Below, one piece after another: positions 36,684 through 46,758 of a stretch of DNA of 64,000 nt. The notes beneath the pieces were generated by a model, which saw only the letters and a program-made list of their open reading frames with translations, was not told the DNA's origin and made no database searches. This DNA is from Flectonema sp. DT1601 (Eukaryota > Euglenozoa > Diplonemea > Diplonemida > Diplonemidae). Where the stretch lies: contig OZ025809.1 of assembly GCA_964019425.1 (NCBI GenBank), forward strand, positions 975,588 to 1,039,587, written 5' to 3'. The stretch's first letter is position 1, and each line of letters starts with the position of its first letter. The translations under genes and the position numbers were made by a program.

Positions 36684-38585
36684 ATGTCAGACGAAAAGAG
36701 ACGGCATGAAAGCGACAGCGATAGCAGCAGCGATTTCGGTCCCGCTCCTGCGGCAGCAGCACAAAAGAAGAGACTGAAGAAGGATATTCGTAATAAGAAA
36801 GTTCTACTTGAAGCTCTACCAGACAAGGAGTTGTATGAGAGAAGTTATATGCATAAAGATACTCTGACTCAAGTTGAGGTAGTACAAGATTGTCAATTTA
36901 TTATCACTTGTTCTGTTGACGGTACTTTAAAGTTTTGGAGAAAGGCACCACAAGGAATACTAGCTGTGAGAACCTTCAGACCTCACATGGGAATGTTCTC
37001 TGCGTGTGTTGCTCACGATGGACATCTGATGGCAACGAAAACATCAACAGATCGAAAGATTAAAATATTTGAAATCCAAGCGTGTGATGTAATTGGAGTA
37101 ATGGAACTGACGTTCTTATCAGGACCTGTTGAGTTTATTCATAAGAAGGATCAAGCTAATTCTCTTCTAGCAGTAGCAGAAGCTGTCGAGCCAATCGTTC
37201 ACATAATCGATCCTCATTCTCAAGGAGTTGTTTTACAAACTGTTCAAACAGCTCACAATTGTCGAATATTACAAATGAAGTACTCTCACCATTCTAATAC
37301 AATTATATCTACGTCAGCTAATGGAGTTATCGAATATTGGAATTCAGAGTATGGGTTCAAGCCTCCATTTGAAATACTTTCTTTCAAAAGAAAAGTTGAA
37401 ACCGATCTTTTTGAAATCGCGAAAAGTCAAAAACGAGACAAAAAACTGATCATCAGATCGTTGACTATCTCTCCAGACGGTTCGATGTTTGCGATCACAA
37501 CGTCGACGAGTTTAATTTATTTGTTTAATTTTTTAACGGGAAAGAAGATTCGAGTCTACTCTGAAAGTATTGACGACGCGAGAAGTCTTCAAAACAGTAA
37601 TCAAACTGAGAAGTTTACCCTCGATGAGTTAGACTTTGGGAAACGAGCTGCTACTGAACAAGATTTACAAAACGGTATTGATCAACAACAGGAGTTCATA
37701 CCTGCGAGGAATGTTGTTTTTGATAGAAGTAGTAACTTCATTTTATATTCGACCCTTCACGGAATCAAAGTAGTCAATATTAAGACTGACTGTCTAGAGA
37801 GGATTATCGCGAAGTATGAAAACACCGACCAGTTCCTTTCAATTGCGATTTTTCAAGGAAATACAAAAGGAACTCAGCACTTCCAACAAGCCATCGGAGA
37901 TGAAGTTATAGAACAAGGAAAGAAAGATGATCCAACAGTCTTTGCTGTTGCATGGAGAAGAGCAAGATTCTTCCTGGTCACTACCAGAGAACCCGACAAC
38001 GATAACAAAGCTCAACGAGACGTATTTAACGAAAGACCATCAAATGAAGAAATTGCTTTACTCGCTTCACAACCCAGCAATCCGGCAAAAGAGGCGAAGG
38101 TTCTCCCAACTGCGGTAGTAATTCACACGTCTAAAGGAGATATATTCTGTGAGTTGTATCCTTCTTTAGTTCCGAAGACTGTTGAGAATTTTACGACTCA
38201 CGCCAAGCGAGGGTTTTATAATAATTTGATATTCCATCGAGTGATTAAGGACTTCATGATTCAAACTGGTTGTCCTTTAGGTAATGGAACTGGTGGTGGC
38301 AGCATCTTCGCAGATGGTCTTCCAGATGAGTTTGACTCATCGCTATCTCATTCTCAGTGTGGAATTCTGAGTATGGCAAATCACGGACCTAACACTGGAG
38401 GGTCACAGTTCTTCATCACAACTGTTCCTACAAAGTGGCTCGACAACAAACACTCGATATTCGGGAAAGTAACAAAAGGTATCGACGTGGTCAAAGCCAT
38501 TGAAGATACCAAAGTAATGAAATCTAAAGAAATGGAAAACCGACCAACAGAAGATATAAAAATGATCAGCATCACCGTAAAGTAA
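36684..38585 (+). CDS. PPWD1: WD40-cyclophilin peptidyl-prolyl isomerase, PPWD1-like
   Basis: 633 aa in one exon. The N-terminus is acidic, Ser-rich and then Lys-rich (KKRLKKDIRNKK), typical of this family and nuclear in character. WD repeats occupy about 50-340, with the family-specific start YERSYMHKDTLTQVEV and FIITCSVDGTLKFWRK. A cyclophilin domain fills 470-633: VVIHTSKGDIFCELYP, FHRVIKDFMIQTG with the catalytic Arg, SMANHGPNTGGSQFFIT, and WLDNKHSIFG with the cyclosporin-binding Trp. The loop after MIQTG reads CPLGNGTGGG where the family has GDPTGTG, a small deviation outside the catalytic residues. PPWD1 is a spliceosome-associated isomerase; the same role is likely. Confidence 0.95.
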   Translation: MSDEKRRHESDSDSSSDFGPAPAAAAQKKRLKKDIRNKKVLLEALPDKELYERSYMHKDTLTQVEVVQDCQFIITCSVDGTLKFWRKAPQGILAVRTFRPHMGMFSACVAHDGHLMATKTSTDRKIKIFEIQACDVIGVMELTFLSGPVEFIHKKDQANSLLAVAEAVEPIVHIIDPHSQGVVLQTVQTAHNCRILQMKYSHHSNTIISTSANGVIEYWNSEYGFKPPFEILSFKRKVETDLFEIAKSQKRDKKLIIRSLTISPDGSMFAITTSTSLIYLFNFLTGKKIRVYSESIDDARSLQNSNQTEKFTLDELDFGKRAATEQDLQNGIDQQQEFIPARNVVFDRSSNFILYSTLHGIKVVNIKTDCLERIIAKYENTDQFLSIAIFQGNTKGTQHFQQAIGDEVIEQGKKDDPTVFAVAWRRARFFLVTTREPDNDNKAQRDVFNERPSNEEIALLASQPSNPAKEAKVLPTAVVIHTSKGDIFCELYPSLVPKTVENFTTHAKRGFYNNLIFHRVIKDFMIQTGCPLGNGTGGGSIFADGLPDEFDSSLSHSQCGILSMANHGPNTGGSQFFITTVPTKWLDNKHSIFGKVTKGIDVVKAIEDTKVMKSKEMENRPTEDIKMISITVK

Positions 38586-38789
38586 TTATTGTGTGCATCG
38601 CTTCCTCAGCGCAGCGCAATATTCCATCGAATGCGGTAGAGAAGTGTTCATTGCTCAGAGTCATATTGACTCTACTTTAGCATCAAGTTAAACAATGTGA
38701 TCGTAATGATAGTTATAAAGTATTAACATATTGTGTCAAGTTATATTATTATTATTATTTCATCATCAGGTTGTCAATTCATTATCCTC

Positions 38790-39608
38790 ATGGCTCTGTT
38801 GGCTCCAGTCGGCGTAGGGTTTGCTACCACAATAGTTTCTGGGATAGTTACTTGGAATTGTCTTCTTAAGGGTGACGAAGTCAAGACTTTGGGTGACCCA
38901 GATCTCGATGGAGTAAAACAAATTGTGATAAAAAGAAAAGAATTAACGAAGAAGATTAAAGTGACTACGAGTGCTATTGACGTAGCGAAGACAGTAAGAG
39001 AAGTGTTTGAGATATCGAGAAGTACGATGATGGTCGTCAGAAGAGGAACAGTAATCGTACCGCTCAAATTCGAAGATGTGATTCAGGGAGAAATTTTAGA
39101 AATGGACGAAGACAACAGAGATTGGGTCGAAGTTTCTAACCAACTTCGTAAAGACGGAAACAGTCACTTCAACACTGGCAACACAACTGGAAGACGTTCT
39201 GAATACACGGAAGCGTTACTTCAATACAAACAAGCTTATAGAGTAGTCCCTGCTGATGGTGGTGATGAAGCCGTCAGTATGACTTGCCTCGCAAAGAACA
39301 ACTGCGCTCAAATCTGTTTGAAATTAGACAGCCACAGACACGCTGCTGAAATTTGTAGTGAAGTCCTTTCTGTTGATCCAAAGAATATGAAAGCTTTGTA
39401 TCGAAGAGGTGTTGCGAGACGTCGAATGGGTTTGAAGGACCCGGCTATCCTTGAGCAAGCCCTCGCTGATCAGAAGCTCGCTCTTGAGATTGCTACCAGT
39501 CAAGACTCTTCTCTTGCTAATGATGTTCGAAGAGAATACGATGAAGTCAGTAAGCTACTCGCTACTCCAAAACCAGTCAGGTTGACAAACACTCAGGACC
39601 TTGACTGA
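38790..39608 (+). CDS. Membrane-anchored TPR protein
   Basis: 272 aa from the first AUG after an acceptor at 38768-38769; the open frame upstream begins only with GTG. The first ~25 residues (LLAPVGVGFATTIVSGIVTW) form a hydrophobic anchor or signal. Residues ~115-240 carry TPR-type repeats resembling the FKBP/UNC-45 class: DGNSHFNTGN, EALLQYKQAYRVVP, NNCAQICLKLD, AAEICSEVLSVDPKNMKALYRRGVA. No FKBP catalytic domain is present. It probably binds a chaperone tail at a membrane surface; partner unknown. Confidence 0.85.
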   Translation: MALLAPVGVGFATTIVSGIVTWNCLLKGDEVKTLGDPDLDGVKQIVIKRKELTKKIKVTTSAIDVAKTVREVFEISRSTMMVVRRGTVIVPLKFEDVIQGEILEMDEDNRDWVEVSNQLRKDGNSHFNTGNTTGRRSEYTEALLQYKQAYRVVPADGGDEAVSMTCLAKNNCAQICLKLDSHRHAAEICSEVLSVDPKNMKALYRRGVARRRMGLKDPAILEQALADQKLALEIATSQDSSLANDVRREYDEVSKLLATPKPVRLTNTQDLD

Positions 39609-40152
39609 GTAAGTTAACTCTTTTGAAGGTGTCACTGAATGCTATGGTACCAAACAGTAGCGATGACTTAGAGGTCAATCGATTACCTAATCGATGTGCA
39701 CAAAAGGTACTTTTTGTAAAGTCCAATACTTTAATCGAACTGCACACTTAAGACAGACGTAGTAACAATCAAGTAGTTCATCTACTCACCAAATGGAGTA
39801 TTGAATGAAAAGAAGACATCCATTGTTGTTATTCATTTTTTCTTTTTGTTTGTTTGTTTTTTGATCACTCGGGGTGCTTAGAAACCCGTCTCTGTATGTC
39901 ACTACTAACTGTCAAAAGATTTTGTGCACTGAACCCGAAGTTCAGTTAGACGAGATGAGAGCTAGAAGGGATGCCCAACATTCTTTTTACCTCGTACAAA
40001 GGTTGTTCGGTTTAAAAAAAGGAAGTGTTTTTTACGTTAGCCGTAAGTTACAAGTTTACGAATTTATGTTTCTTATTACAGACGGCAGTAGAAACAAACA
40101 TCAGTCAAGGTCTGTGGGAAATTATTTTTTATATTTGTGGTCATTACTGTTG
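39609..40152. other. Spacer with a small dyad
   Basis: No coding region is supported; the frame leading into the next gene has no AUG with a good context before 40153. It contains the dyad listed at 39678-39695 and an acceptor CTTATTACAG (AG 40080-40081). Confidence 0.5.
39678..39695. repeat. 18-bp dyad
   Basis: ATCGATTA and TAATCGAT flank a 2-bp centre. It is short enough to be chance, but is a possible binding site downstream of the TPR gene. Confidence 0.4.
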
Positions 40153-42066
40153 ATGTATTTCCTTCTAAAGCAACTTAACCGCGAAAAGATGCCGTTAGGG
40201 AGGGCGGTGTTGTATAATTTATATACTTCGACTCCTGAGGAGTCGATAGGAATTCGTTTTACTGAAGTCTGGTCTCAAGATGGGACAGAGAATTGGGTTC
40301 GCGTGACGGGAGCAGCTGCGAGATCGGCTGCGGAGTTAGCGGGAGTTGCGATTGGAGTACTGAGAAGTGTTAATAGTTATGAGATCAGAGTTGTGAGTGA
40401 TGTTCAAGAATCAGTAAAATATCCAACTGAGCCTGGACATCACACTGTTGAGGTCGTTCCATTTCGACGAAGAATCGAAACAAAAATTATAACACTCGAG
40501 TCACGACAGGATCTCGGCCTCGACTACGTTGGTGACGAACACGGCGTTCGAATACTACGAACTCTGGAAGGGTCACCTGCTTCACTTGGAGGTCTCGATG
40601 ACTCAAATGACAATGGAAGAATCCTTCGAATTAATAATAAGAAAATAAAAACTCAAAAAGAATTCACTGCCGCAGTACAAGAAGCAAGGCAGGGATCTAT
40701 GGCTATTATTTTAGAAGTTGAGGGTGCAGTGATAACACCTACAGATGAAGAGGAACGACCTTCCCGAAATCCAACACCAATCTGTGTCACCGTTATGAAG
40801 TCAGTTGGTAGCAGTGTTACAGTTGCTAATGTTCAAAAAGGTAACGTAAGCATCAAAAGAAACATCGGAAATGGAAATTACAACAGTTCCTACTCGGGTA
40901 TGCCTCAGGGAAAACTAATTGCGATCGATGACGAGAATGTTCTATCAGCACAACAAGCAACACAACTCCTGAAGTACGTTGACTCAGACCCCACAACTGA
41001 TGTGTGTCAATTATTTATAGTACCTTACAGATACGGACCTGATGAAGAGTTCACTGCTCAAATATCACCAGCGCAGTCTCTCGGAGCTGACTACATTTGT
41101 GATGAACATGGTTTGAGATTTACGTCGTTCGATCCTGGGCATGCAGCAGAAAGAGCTAATCTTCTACTCTTTCGTAATTTAAAACAAATTAATAATTATT
41201 TAATAAGTTCGGAAGAAGATCTGAAAAATGCGATTCAGAATGCCAGATCTGAACACAGAGGTGTTCTGAACTTCGTATTTGAAGGAAAGCAATCTGTTGA
41301 CGAACAACAACCTGGAGGAGGTCAACCAAGAGTAAATCAATACCCTTCGGGGGATTACTTCGATGTCGCAAGTGAAACAACTAACGGAGATAATAATATT
41401 GCACTACTCAGTGATGATGGAGTGTATTGGGTTCGAAACTTTGCAAAAGATCAGCCGCAATACTTAACACTACCTCCTTGGAACTTGGCGTATCCCAATG
41501 AGAATATTAATTTAGCTGACGTACCTCCACAGTCTGAGGGGATTACTTTAATTATTTGTAACCTTGAGGATGAAGAAGCTGTTTATAATGGACAGCAGGT
41601 AGTACTCTCAAGACCTGGTGAAGATGAACCGAAGCCTCAGAAACAACAATATCTCCAAGTTCAGCAACGTGCTCATCGTCAGTCAGTTAGATATAAAACA
41701 CCTCCAACTCCTTTAATTAATTCCGTTTCGGGTCGTTCGAGTCGTCCTCCTTCAATGCGAAATTCAGTACGCAATTCGGTACGGAATCCGATGAATATCA
41801 CAATTTCTGGAGTTTCTAACGTCTCATTGTCACCTCCTCAGCCGTACATCCCACCAGAGCGGACGAAACCAAAACCCACAACAACTCATGCGATGCCATT
41901 CAAAGCAATGTTTAGCTCTCCTACAAAACCCACAACTCGTAATCAAAATGATGTTGACTGGCAGAAATGGATCACATCACAAAGGACTCGGTCAGAACTA
42001 TCTCAAAGTAAAGAAATTAAAAAACCAACGAGAACTGTGATGCCACTATTCGCAACGACTCTTTGA
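40153..42066 (+). CDS. Protein with repeated PDZ-like domains
   Basis: 637 aa. The start is the first AUG after the acceptor at 40080-40081; an in-frame AUG at 40189 (MPLGRAVLYN), after a second AG at 40169-40170, would remove 12 residues and is equally possible. A PDZ-like domain is visible at about residues 105-180 (LGLDYVGDEHGVRI, then GRILRINNKKIKTQKEF and IILEV). A second lies near 310-380 (LGADYICDEHGLRF ... LKQINNYLISSEEDL ... LNFVFE), and less certain copies come before each. The C-terminal 150 residues are Pro/Arg/Ser-rich and disordered, with two RNSVRN repeats. No membrane segment is seen in the mature start. A scaffold binding protein C-termini is the natural reading. Confidence 0.8.
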   Translation: MYFLLKQLNREKMPLGRAVLYNLYTSTPEESIGIRFTEVWSQDGTENWVRVTGAAARSAAELAGVAIGVLRSVNSYEIRVVSDVQESVKYPTEPGHHTVEVVPFRRRIETKIITLESRQDLGLDYVGDEHGVRILRTLEGSPASLGGLDDSNDNGRILRINNKKIKTQKEFTAAVQEARQGSMAIILEVEGAVITPTDEEERPSRNPTPICVTVMKSVGSSVTVANVQKGNVSIKRNIGNGNYNSSYSGMPQGKLIAIDDENVLSAQQATQLLKYVDSDPTTDVCQLFIVPYRYGPDEEFTAQISPAQSLGADYICDEHGLRFTSFDPGHAAERANLLLFRNLKQINNYLISSEEDLKNAIQNARSEHRGVLNFVFEGKQSVDEQQPGGGQPRVNQYPSGDYFDVASETTNGDNNIALLSDDGVYWVRNFAKDQPQYLTLPPWNLAYPNENINLADVPPQSEGITLIICNLEDEEAVYNGQQVVLSRPGEDEPKPQKQQYLQVQQRAHRQSVRYKTPPTPLINSVSGRSSRPPSMRNSVRNSVRNPMNITISGVSNVSLSPPQPYIPPERTKPKPTTTHAMPFKAMFSSPTKPTTRNQNDVDWQKWITSQRTRSELSQSKEIKKPTRTVMPLFATTL

Positions 42067-42879
42067 TCTAACAACTTTCTTTATATTTCTGATCGTCTCG
42101 TCGATTGGTAAAGTTCTTCTTTCAATCTTTTGTTTAGCCTTCTGTAATGATTGTCTTGTTTTAATTTCGTGGATTCCACGATCAAGAGAATCCTGTCATT
42201 GTCACGATGGCTGTACATCCGTTTGGAAGATCAGATTGTGAAGGCTGTCAGAACCTTAATTGGTATCCTCGTTGTTCAAAATAAGTCTTCAGAATTGAAG
42301 TAATTTGTTTTTTTACTTTATATCACTCTTATTTTAAAGTTCTCTGAACGGATTAAACAGAAGCGTGAAGACATCTGCTCCTCCTTAATAGGGACAAGTA
42401 TAAAGAATTCTTTTTGTACTGCCTTACTGTACTGTTTACTTCTTGTTTTGTAAATAAAAAAATAAAAAAGAATTGAAGTAATTCTTTTTGTGTTACTCGC
42501 TTTCCAGCTGTTTTCCGTGAGGAAGAAGTTTTCTACTAAAGAAGACAACGGAGTGTGTATTTTTGTGGTTGTGTTGTTTTGCAGTGATGTTTCTTCTTAG
42601 ATGAACAAATCATCTTTACTTTCCTCTTTTTTGAGGACTTCGGTTTGGCTCAGAATTGTTGTGAAATCTAATTGTTGTATTTCTTAGCATTGCGATATTA
42701 CTGTTTTTGTGTGTCTTTTTTTTTTCTCAATATTTCTTTTCAGTCACATTAAGGATAATGATTTACGTCATCTGTTGTGAACATATTTAACACTCCTAAT
42801 CATAGTATCAAGTTATCCCTTTCAACAGTTTAAAACAAACAGATGATGGTCACCTCCTGACCACATCAAATAGGACACA
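42067..42879. other. Spacer
   Basis: No coding region is supported. It ends with two nearby acceptor AGs (42827-42828 in TTTCAACAG and 42841-42842), followed by a short uORF listed separately. Confidence 0.5.
42843..42860 (+). promoter_or_regulatory. Five-codon uORF
   Basis: ATG-ATG-GTC-ACC-TCC-TGA lies right after AG 42841-42842 and 19 nt before the main AUG at 42880. It would be in the leader with either acceptor AG. The short distance to the main AUG makes reinitiation inefficient, so it may lower translation. Confidence 0.4.
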
Positions 42880-45588
42880 ATGCTGAAAAACGAAAAGGAA
42901 ACAGCCCTCGAGGTGGAAAGTGTTCATGTGACAACTCCTCCAGAGGAAGAGATGCTTCAACTTGCTGAAAGTGTAAACAGCGGTAGTGTTGGATGTGAAG
43001 ACTCAACAGTTGAGTTTAGCATCAGAGTAACCACTTTAACGATGGGACTCAAAACAATTGTTTGTAAAGTTAAAGCAATCACAACTGTTGGAGAAGTAAA
43101 GGAACTACTTCAGACATTAGACGAGACAAACCCACCCCCAGAACGACAACGATTAATTTATAAAAAGTGTGAATTAAAAGATAACGATGTGACTCTAGGA
43201 GAGCTAACCCCACCAGTTCAAGAAGGTTCGATATTCTCAATGGCTCTCGAATTGAAGATGGACGCTATTGTTGAAGAATGGTCACTTCAAGTTAGTCACT
43301 ACCACGATGGGATTCGTGACGTTGTGATCGATCCTTCCTTGTTAGTTCTCGACCTTCTTGAACAACTCCAATCAACAGAACCTGAAGAAGAAGATGACAA
43401 GTGGGAAGGTGGTCGTCTTCGTCTTGGAGAACATATCGTCGATGACGAAGACGTTATGATTAAAGAAATCCCAGAAATCATTAACGGGTCTTTACTATTC
43501 TATGAAGCAACACCAATTGAAGGTCTAACCGGTTGTATTGATGACTTAGGTGATATAAATGCGAGAATACCTCTCGAAACAGAAGCTTCTGACATGAACT
43601 TACGTATGAATGAAATCCTCAATCCAATAATACATCAACACGTTGAGCAACTCGGTAATAGTTCTCCAATTTCTCATGAGATTCAACTTTGGTTTGAAGT
43701 TCGATACTATCGCTCAACGTTACCAAACTTTCAATCAGTAATTGTAAAAGCGAAGTCAAATGATACTATCGAAGCATTAAAGCTGTTAGTGGAGGCGGCA
43801 TTCATGCAAGAACAGGGATGGTCAGCTCCAGCTGACAGACAGAAGTTACTTTGTCACGCTCAAGTCCGCAATGACTCAGATTTACTTTCAAGTTATAATT
43901 TAGGATCCAGAGGTAGGAATGAAGAAGAGCCTGCTATAATACAGTTGTATCTCAGAGATGTAAATCAAGCCGCAGGCAGCACTGGTTCTCCTGAAGATCG
44001 TGACACTGCTGGTAGCTCTGATGACGGTAGTCCACGTAGGGAAACACTGTCATCATCAGCACTCTCTGGTAGAACAGGTGGGTGCTCAAAGATTAAGAAA
44101 GCCCAACAGGTTTTGTTTATAATATTCATTCTTGCGCTAGGAATGATAATGCTCGCTTCTGGTGCTGTTATGCTTTTAAACCCAACCCCTAATAATGGAT
44201 ACTGCTACTCTACCTTCAACAGTATCATCGACTCCACCTGTACTTTCAAGTCAGATGAACGTGTTTGGAGACCATCAATGGAGAAGATTGCTTTCTTACC
44301 TTCAGCAGTAGCAAAACCTTGTCTTGACTGTCTTTATACATTACCTAGTGATGTTGTTCCTTCGTTATCTGACTTTGCTGCAACATTTGACGATGCAAAA
44401 GAATTGTGCAACTTAATAATAAAAGAAATACCAACTGGAGTAAAACAATTCACGTCATTATCACTTCCGATGATAACACAAGTAATCTCACCACAATTAT
44501 GTAATACTGGGAAACAAGGTTTATGGGGAGAGCATTCCTTAATATGGATCGATGCTCAACTTTCAGACACATCATCTCAGTCGTACTCAAACAGTCTTGG
44601 TGAGAAACTTTATATCTCTGCAGACATGTGGGAAGATAACAATATGTTTGCTGGTGATATTACTAAGGCTTACTTACAACTTGACCTAGACAAGTGTCAG
44701 ATCAAAGTAGTTGAAAAACTAAGCAGAGCATCAGTTCTATGTCAGTACCATCCGTATGAAAAGAGATTAGTGCCTGGGAAAACCTGCAAGGAAAGCGGTT
44801 CTTTTTATGTGGCTTCGAATTTGTTAGTTCCGTGTGCAGACTATTGTAGGAATTGGTGCTATTTTGAACAGAAAAAAGATATTTCAAATAAGAAATATGA
44901 AACACAATGTTGTTCATCAAGTGAAGTATCACAAGGTACCTGTACGTGTAATTCATCTTATGGAAACCTTCAACTTTACGACCACCCCAACCAGAGCTAC
45001 TCCGCAAAGCTTCAACCTGCTTCTGTAATACAACCTGACACAGAAGCATCACATTATGTTATTAATGGAGTTGTGTTTTATTACTACAAGAATTCTGTAC
45101 TCTTATCTCCGGGTGATATTGAAGCAGCAGCGACTCGTATTGGTTATTATACTTTTGAAGATTGCGCTCTGAAGTGTGTTGACACTCCGTCGTGTAGGAC
45201 TTTTGCTTATCACTCGAAAACGAAATATTGTCAAATATGGACTCACTACATGGAACAGTTACCTACTTTAATGCCAAGCTCAGAGAGTGGTCAAGACGTT
45301 TACTCGTCTTCGATGGCAAAGTTTTCACCTGCCTGTGCGGTGGCAACCCCCGACAGCTACGCCGACAGAGATAGTTGTATTTTATCTACCTGGTCAATGC
45401 TTCAGTCTAGTTTAGTTTGTCACGTTGAAGGTGATACGAATTGTGATCCTGGACACGTTACTGAAACTCCTTCAGTCTTCGCTGTTGCCTTCATAACTGG
45501 TGGTGGTCTTCTTCTATATTGCTTTGTTGCTTGCTGTGCATGGGATCTCCTTGATCATCTCCGAAAACAAGAAGGTCGTCTCAGTTGA
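42880..45588 (+). CDS. Membrane protein with three cytosolic ubiquitin-like domains and an Apple/PAN-like ectodomain
   Basis: 902 aa, one exon, no signal peptide. Ubiquitin-like folds: about 45-125 (clear: P-x-x-R-QRLIYKKCELKDNDVTLGEL), about 133-210 (degenerate, RLRLGEHIVDDEDV) and about 267-360 (RQKLLCHAQVRNDSDLLSSY). A Ser/Arg-rich linker follows, then TM1 at ~410-433. An ectodomain of ~430 residues has many Cys, including CADYCRNWCYF, QCCSSS, CTCNSS and a PAN/Apple-like FEDCALKCVDTPSCRTFAYH with YCQIW. TM2 is near 866-886 (FAVAFITGGGLLLYCFVACC), with a short basic tail. No terminal GlyGly exists in the UBLs, so they are fixed domains. Topology with cytosolic UBLs and extracellular PAN is inferred. 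I know no family with this architecture; a receptor or a membrane-embedded ubiquitin-pathway adaptor is possible. Confidence 0.85.
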   Translation: MLKNEKETALEVESVHVTTPPEEEMLQLAESVNSGSVGCEDSTVEFSIRVTTLTMGLKTIVCKVKAITTVGEVKELLQTLDETNPPPERQRLIYKKCELKDNDVTLGELTPPVQEGSIFSMALELKMDAIVEEWSLQVSHYHDGIRDVVIDPSLLVLDLLEQLQSTEPEEEDDKWEGGRLRLGEHIVDDEDVMIKEIPEIINGSLLFYEATPIEGLTGCIDDLGDINARIPLETEASDMNLRMNEILNPIIHQHVEQLGNSSPISHEIQLWFEVRYYRSTLPNFQSVIVKAKSNDTIEALKLLVEAAFMQEQGWSAPADRQKLLCHAQVRNDSDLLSSYNLGSRGRNEEEPAIIQLYLRDVNQAAGSTGSPEDRDTAGSSDDGSPRRETLSSSALSGRTGGCSKIKKAQQVLFIIFILALGMIMLASGAVMLLNPTPNNGYCYSTFNSIIDSTCTFKSDERVWRPSMEKIAFLPSAVAKPCLDCLYTLPSDVVPSLSDFAATFDDAKELCNLIIKEIPTGVKQFTSLSLPMITQVISPQLCNTGKQGLWGEHSLIWIDAQLSDTSSQSYSNSLGEKLYISADMWEDNNMFAGDITKAYLQLDLDKCQIKVVEKLSRASVLCQYHPYEKRLVPGKTCKESGSFYVASNLLVPCADYCRNWCYFEQKKDISNKKYETQCCSSSEVSQGTCTCNSSYGNLQLYDHPNQSYSAKLQPASVIQPDTEASHYVINGVVFYYYKNSVLLSPGDIEAAATRIGYYTFEDCALKCVDTPSCRTFAYHSKTKYCQIWTHYMEQLPTLMPSSESGQDVYSSSMAKFSPACAVATPDSYADRDSCILSTWSMLQSSLVCHVEGDTNCDPGHVTETPSVFAVAFITGGGLLLYCFVACCAWDLLDHLRKQEGRLS

Positions 45589-45981
45589 ATGGATCAATGC
45601 GGAATTGACACTTTCGCAACTCAAAGCAACTCATTTCGAAGAAGGTACCACACAGATGATTCCTACTTCGACAGTCTGATAGGATCCGTGAAATAATTGG
45701 GTTGTTAAGTGACAAACCTTTTCTTCCCCTCAAGACAGTCCCCTACTTCGTGTTTTATTACGTGCTTTGCAGTTCTTCTGAGCTCAAGTTTTGGTGCACA
45801 CCTTGTCAATCTGAAGTGTTTTATCCTGTTTAATTAACCCAATGCATTGCTTCTTGTACAATAATTGTGATCGACAGTTAAACTTTTTTTCCTTTCTCCT
45901 TTCCCCTCGATGTGTGTCCTTATTGTAGGAGGAAAAAGAGTGACCGTATTACGGTTTCACAAAGACGGAAAGGTATTTTGA

Positions 45982-46102
45982 GATACTCGGTAACTCCTGT
46001 TTATTAGCACAAGCTGATAAAGTGCGCGAAATAATGATGTAGGCGGTCCGTACGCCTACAGGTGACGCAATCTAATTGTTTGATACTCGGTAACTCCTGT
46101 TT
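45982..46102. repeat. Pair of 21-bp direct repeats 100 bp apart
   Basis: GATACTCGGTAACTCCTGTT plus T occurs at 45982-46002 and 46082-46102, exactly 100 bp apart. The sequence between includes the hairpin at 46038-46060. Confidence 0.85.
46038..46060. other. GC-rich hairpin
   Basis: TGTAGGCG (46038-46045) pairs with CGCCTACA (46053-46060) around a 7-nt loop. It lies between the two 21-bp repeats, in the presumed 3' UTR of the UBL-PAN gene or the spacer. Possibly an RNA structure or a protein site. Confidence 0.5.
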
Positions 46103-46758
46103 TATAATAAGCGAGAAATCGCAACAAGTACCACACGTGTTATGCTTTCAATAAGTTGCAACTTTCCTTTTTATCTGAAGACACACTGGTCACTACCGTG
46201 ACTAATGTTCTATTGCACATCTGAGAGTAGTATTTATTTAATGTGAACTTTCAAGATACTCATCTGGGATTAAGCGACAAACTCGCTCCTATCCTCCCTT
46301 CCCAGGAGTAATCAACTTCACTTATCAATATCTGCAGGGCAGTCAGCGCCCCTGAAATGTCTATTACAATTTGACTGCAATTTCCAGTCAAGGAAATTGA
46401 TTTATTTACTTTGCATTATTAGACAAGCTGGCCGGCTCCCCGCAGCTAATGCTTCTCTTTTGTTGAGGTGCTATGTTTACAGTTACTAGCAAGGCGTTTC
46501 GGGAACCACATGATGAGTGAAAGAAAACAAAAGACCGAAAAAAAGAAAGAAAACCCACCAAGTGAATTGAAATTCTTCATAAATCAGTTCAGTAAACGTT
46601 TCCGCAGAGACGGCAAAGACTGCGGTCGGATGTGAGTCCTGATAATCACAGTTATCAAGCAGGAAATGAATAAAACATGTTTGCAACACGTGTTGATTAC
46701 ATCTAATAAGCCAGCTCTTGTCGGTTACTAAAATCATATTTCCTTTCGAAGGTACAAG

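Larger units (their letters stand above)
45589..46758. other. Spacer with 100-bp-spaced repeat and hairpin
   Basis: No coding region is supported. It holds a 21-bp direct repeat and a GC-rich hairpin, listed separately. The calpain acceptor TTTCGAAG (AG 46750-46751) leaves a 7-nt leader. Confidence 0.5.

Noticed and set aside
39874-40152. N-terminal extension of the PDZ-like protein
   Set aside because: The frame is open but begins with GTG, contains an acceptor AG at 40080-40081 and reads as low-complexity; the mature mRNA probably starts after it.
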